From: Candidatus Uhrbacteria bacterium RIFCSPLOWO2_02_FULL_48_12
Lineage (GTDB): Bacteria > Patescibacteriota > Patescibacteriia > GWA2-46-9
Length of the DNA: 8,697 nucleotides
Direction: 5' to 3'
Assembly: GCA_001791425.1 (NCBI GenBank)
Contig: MGEP01000016.1
Span: 1,962 to 10,658, forward strand
Shown: piece after piece, positions 6,136-8,697 of the stretch
Layout of the letters: each line of letters starts with the position of its first letter
Position numbering within the stretch: the first letter of the stretch is position 1
Notes under the pieces: generated by a model
Databases searched by the model: none
Seen by the model: only the letters and a program-made list of their open reading frames with translations
Told to the model about the DNA's origin: nothing
Made by a program: the position numbers and the translations under genes

Positions 6136-7191
6136 TCAATCTTTAAGAATCGTTTCTAAGTGTTCCAAAAATTTCTCTGTGCCGTTTGGGATTAAATTAT
6201 GCAGGGTCTCGCCATAACGGCGCTTGGCCGAACTGTCATTCAATAAATTTAATATTCTTTGAGATAATGTTTCCGGAGTTAAATCTTTTTGGCTCAAAAT
6301 AATGACGGCTTTATATTTATCCAGCATCCGGGCATTAGCTTCTTGGTGCGAATTCGGAATTGGTATAACAATAGCCGGCTTACTAAGATAGCTAAGCTCA
6401 GAGAGAGTACTCATGCCGCCGCGGCTAATCACGATATCAGCCGCGGCGTAAAAATTTGGAAGCTCCACTCCGGCAAAAACCTGCTGATGATAATAGGGCG
6501 ACGGCATTGTGCCAATTTGCTTATTTTCTCCGGTCAAATGAATCAACAAAATTTTTTCTCTCAAAAACGGAAGTGCTTCAATAATCAACCGATTCAGGGT
6601 CAAGGCACCAGTACCTCCGCCAATCACCAGGACTACTGGCAGATCAGCGCCGGTACGAAAATATCGCCGCGCTAGAAGCGCATTCCCGTTTGACACCGAC
6701 GAGCGAATAAAATTTCCTATAACTATAGAATTCTTATCACCGCTTGGCCACACACTCGTTTTTAAAGAGGCAAATGGAAGCATCAATTTGTTCGCCAGCC
6801 CGCGCACCACATCTTGCTCATGCACCGTTGAAGGAATGCCAAGGCACCAGGCGGCCCAGACCAGGGGCACGCTGATAAACGCGCCCGACGTTAAGACAGC
6901 GTCGGGCCTTAATTTTCTTAATAGAATTAAGGACCTTGTAAATCCGGCCAGGATCAAAAAAGGAGTAAATAAATTTTGCCAGGACCAATATCTTCGCCAC
7001 TTGCCAGCCGGTAAAACAAAAAAGGGAATGCCATAGCTCTCTACCATCTGCCGCTCCGGCCCTCTCACTGTGCCCGTCCAAAAAAATTCATAGGGCAGTT
7101 TTTTTAAACGAGCTTGCTCGACAACGGCCAACAACGGCGTTACTGAACCGCCTGTTTCGCCGCCAGATAAAAGCAATCGGCGTTTTTTCAT
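6136..7191 (-). CDS. murG: UDP-GlcNAc:lipid I GlcNAc transferase MurG, divergent first loop
   Basis: MurG adds GlcNAc to lipid I on the cytoplasmic face of the membrane to make lipid II. The 351-residue GT-B protein has SGGETGGSVTPLLAV (9-23), HEQDVVRGLANKL (124-136), the second glycine loop IGGGTGALTLN (190-200) and the donor-binding block ADIVISRGGMSTLSELSYL (251-269) followed by PIPNSHQEANA (278-288). These match the order and spacing of MurG. Two departures stand out: the first loop normally reads GGTGGHxxP, but here serine 16 stands at the invariant histidine position; and the second loop is GGTGA rather than GGSQGA. The ATG overlaps the ftsW stop as ATGA, implying coupled translation. 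Position between ftsW and murC supports the call. It is most likely a functional lineage-specific variant, with no frameshift or truncation. Confidence 0.91.
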   Translation of the reverse strand: MKKRRLLLSGGETGGSVTPLLAVVEQARLKKLPYEFFWTGTVRGPERQMVESYGIPFFVLPAGKWRRYWSWQNLFTPFLILAGFTRSLILLRKLRPDAVLTSGAFISVPLVWAAWCLGIPSTVHEQDVVRGLANKLMLPFASLKTSVWPSGDKNSIVIGNFIRSSVSNGNALLARRYFRTGADLPVVLVIGGGTGALTLNRLIIEALPFLREKILLIHLTGENKQIGTMPSPYYHQQVFAGVELPNFYAAADIVISRGGMSTLSELSYLSKPAIVIPIPNSHQEANARMLDKYKAVIILSQKDLTPETLSQRILNLLNDSSAKRRYGETLHNLIPNGTEKFLEHLETILKD

Positions 7192-8291
7192 AAGTCGCGC
7201 CGTCGCGTGGAAATATTGGCTAAAATTCCAACGGCGGCTAAAGAGGTAACCATAGCCGAACTGCCATAACTAATAAAGGGAAGTGGAATGCCGGTGAGCG
7301 GCAGTAAACCGACCATGGCCGAGATATTTACTAAGGTCTGTCCCGTGAACCACAAAATTATTCCCGCGCTAAGCAAACGCCCAAAACCATCTGGCGCGGC
7401 CCGCGCTGTATAAAGACCGCGATATAACACATAAAGAAAAAGGATCAAAAGTGCGGCCACGACTGCAAAACCGAACTCTTCGGCAATGACGGCAAAAATT
7501 GAATCACCGTAAACCTCCGGCAGATACTGAAACTTAGCGCGTGATTGGCCAAAGCCGCGGCCAAATAATCCGCCCGAGCCAATGGCCAGATAGGCCTGAT
7601 TGATATGATAACCAATGCCTTGGGGATCTAGTTCGGGATGCAAAAAAATTTTAAATCGATCAGCGGCATGCGGACGATATTGAAGGAGTAGGACAAAAGA
7701 GATAAGACCAGCTCCAAAAAGTAAAGCCAGATGAGCGAACCTCCCGCCGGATAGAAAATAAATTCCGGCGGCAATAAAAGCCAAAATGAACGCCGTGCCT
7801 ATATCCGGCTGAAAAACTACGAGGCCAAGGGTAACGGCTAAGACCGCCATAAACGGCAAAAAAGTCAATTTGAAACTGCCAAGCTTACGATCGCGGCCAG
7901 ACAACCAAGCCGCCAAATAAATGATCATTGTCAGTTTAATAATTTCGCTGGGCTGAAAGGTCAACGGACCAAGACGCACCCAGCGGCGAGCGAATGTGCC
8001 GTAAGATTGACCAAGATTGGGCATAAAAACCAGCAGTAATAATAAAACTGAAATAATAAAAATTGGCACCGCTAGACGCTGCCATCGCCGATAGTCAAAA
8101 CGCGAAAAAATAAAAAAGAAAACCAAGCCAATGGCCGCCGCCGCCAACTGACGCTTTAAAAAATAATAACTATCGCCAAAACGCTCAAAACCGACCACCG
8201 CGCTGGCTGAAGAAAGCATGACCAACCCAAAAACCAGCAAAATACCAAAGGCAATCAAAAGACGATAATCAGGATGAAGTCGCGCCGTCAT
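7188..8291 (-). CDS. ftsW: SEDS-family septal peptidoglycan glycosyltransferase FtsW
   Basis: FtsW is the multi-pass SEDS polymerase that, with its partner class B PBP, strings lipid II into glycan at the septum. The 367-residue protein is strongly hydrophobic with about ten predicted membrane helices. Motifs include MLSSASA (25-31), ARRWVRLGPLTFQPSEIIKL (101-120), FQPDIGTA (160-167), the extracellular loop GYHINQAYLAIGSGGLFGRG (227-246) leading to FGQSRAKFQYLPEVYGDSIF (247-266), where D263 matches the essential SEDS aspartate, and PLTGIPLPFISYGSSAMV (331-348) near the C terminus. RodA is the main alternative; the dcw position favours FtsW. It is joined by ATGA overlaps to mraY upstream and murG downstream, leaving no room for the murD that often sits between mraY and ftsW. 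No Shine-Dalgarno is visible. Confidence 0.94.
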   Translation of the reverse strand: MTARLHPDYRLLIAFGILLVFGLVMLSSASAVVGFERFGDSYYFLKRQLAAAAIGLVFFFIFSRFDYRRWQRLAVPIFIISVLLLLLVFMPNLGQSYGTFARRWVRLGPLTFQPSEIIKLTMIIYLAAWLSGRDRKLGSFKLTFLPFMAVLAVTLGLVVFQPDIGTAFILAFIAAGIYFLSGGRFAHLALLFGAGLISFVLLLQYRPHAADRFKIFLHPELDPQGIGYHINQAYLAIGSGGLFGRGFGQSRAKFQYLPEVYGDSIFAVIAEEFGFAVVAALLILFLYVLYRGLYTARAAPDGFGRLLSAGIILWFTGQTLVNISAMVGLLPLTGIPLPFISYGSSAMVTSLAAVGILANISTRRRDL

Positions 8292-8697
8292 GTCAACACT
8301 CGGTCAATGAGAAAAATAGCCATGCCCAACATAGCCATGACACCGCTTATAACCCAAAAACGCATCACCACTTTTGGTTCTGGCCAGCCGTTCGCTTCCA
8401 AATGATGATGCAGGGGGGCTGATTTAAAAATTTTTCGTCCCCAAAATTTTTTTGCCGCAAACTGAATAATATCCGAAAGCGCTTCAATAACCAGAATAAA
8501 ACCAATAATCGGCAATAACAAGGCAGTGTTTGTGAGCATGGCCAATATCCCCAAAACAACGCCTAAGGACATGGCTCCGGTGTCGCCCATAAAAAAACGC
8601 GCCGGATAAATATTGAACCACAAAAAAGCCAAAAGAGACCCGACAATAACGGCGATCAAAGCGGCCAGATCATAATGATGCTGCGCAAAAGCAATAA
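8288..8697 (-). CDS. mraY: Phospho-MurNAc-pentapeptide transferase MraY, C-terminal part (cut by window edge)
   Basis: MraY is the membrane enzyme that moves phospho-MurNAc-pentapeptide from UDP to undecaprenyl phosphate, giving lipid I. About 136 C-terminal residues are present; the frame stays open to the right edge, so the TTG at 8659 is an internal leucine rather than a start. Visible hallmarks are NIYPARFFMGDTGAMSLG, holding one of the catalytic aspartates that bind Mg2+, and APLHHHLEANGWPEPKVVMRFW, the cytoplasmic HHH loop diagnostic of MraY rather than WecA/TagO. Three to four membrane helices surround them. The stop overlaps the ftsW start by 4 nt. Confidence 0.96.
   Translation of the reverse strand, partial: IAFAQHHYDLAALIAVIVGSLLAFLWFNIYPARFFMGDTGAMSLGVVLGILAMLTNTALLLPIIGFILVIEALSDIIQFAAKKFWGRKIFKSAPLHHHLEANGWPEPKVVMRFWVISGVMAMLGMAIFLIDRVLT

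Noticed and set aside
8365..8659. MraY as a complete short protein starting at TTG 8659
   Set aside because: The frame remains open to the window edge and upstream residues continue MraY-like hydrophobic sequence, so the gene is simply truncated by the window.
1..8697. CRISPR arrays, tRNA or rRNA genes, toxin-antitoxin or defence systems
   Set aside because: I read through for spaced direct repeats, cloverleaf-like sequences and small gene pairs and found none; nearly all of the window is explained by housekeeping genes.

Overview
The window is one long co-directional block. Every gene I can support lies on the minus strand, so transcription runs from position 8697 toward 1. Most of it is the middle of a division and cell wall (dcw) cluster: mraY (5' end off the window), ftsW, murG, murC and murB. 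These genes overlap or abut by 2-4 nt except at one place. A MJ1255/VC2487-type glycosyltransferase follows, then a short ribosome hibernation factor (hpf/raiA), a compact SpeA-type arginine decarboxylase, and the first 152 codons of secA, which runs off the left edge. I see no tRNA, rRNA, CRISPR array or protein-coding transposon.

The organism looks like a peptidoglycan-making bacterium with a small, compact genome. I infer a Candidate Phyla Radiation (Patescibacteria/Parcubacteria-like) member from the divergent MurG first loop (GGETGGSVTP), the MurC sequence (IGLKGVAMTALA, EADEY), the absence of murD between mraY and ftsW, the lack of Shine-Dalgarno sequences, and the short proteins. This is a judgement from protein character, not a phylogenetic result.

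Right part (4741-8697): lipid I synthesis (MraY), the SEDS glycan polymerase (FtsW), lipid II synthesis (MurG) and L-alanine ligation (MurC). ATGA overlaps join mraY/ftsW and ftsW/murG, and 3 nt separate murG from murC. The murC-murB junction (4598-4740) is the exception. It holds a 136-bp segment with 11-bp perfect terminal inverted repeats, flanked by a direct CATA repeat. Removing the segment and one CATA copy leaves murC stop + CGT + murB ATG, a 3-nt spacer like the neighbouring junctions. This is the clearest unexpected structure in the window and looks like an insertion of a small MITE-like element.

Left part (1-4597): murB, then the glycosyltransferase 2 nt later, then hpf, the decarboxylase and secA. 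Both hpf and secA have a -10-like hexamer ending exactly 7 nt before the ATG, which predicts leaderless mRNAs. The decarboxylase alone has a textbook Shine-Dalgarno, which moves its likely start to a GTG. The decarboxylase-secA gap (459-602) contains a perfect 36-bp palindrome and the secA promoter.
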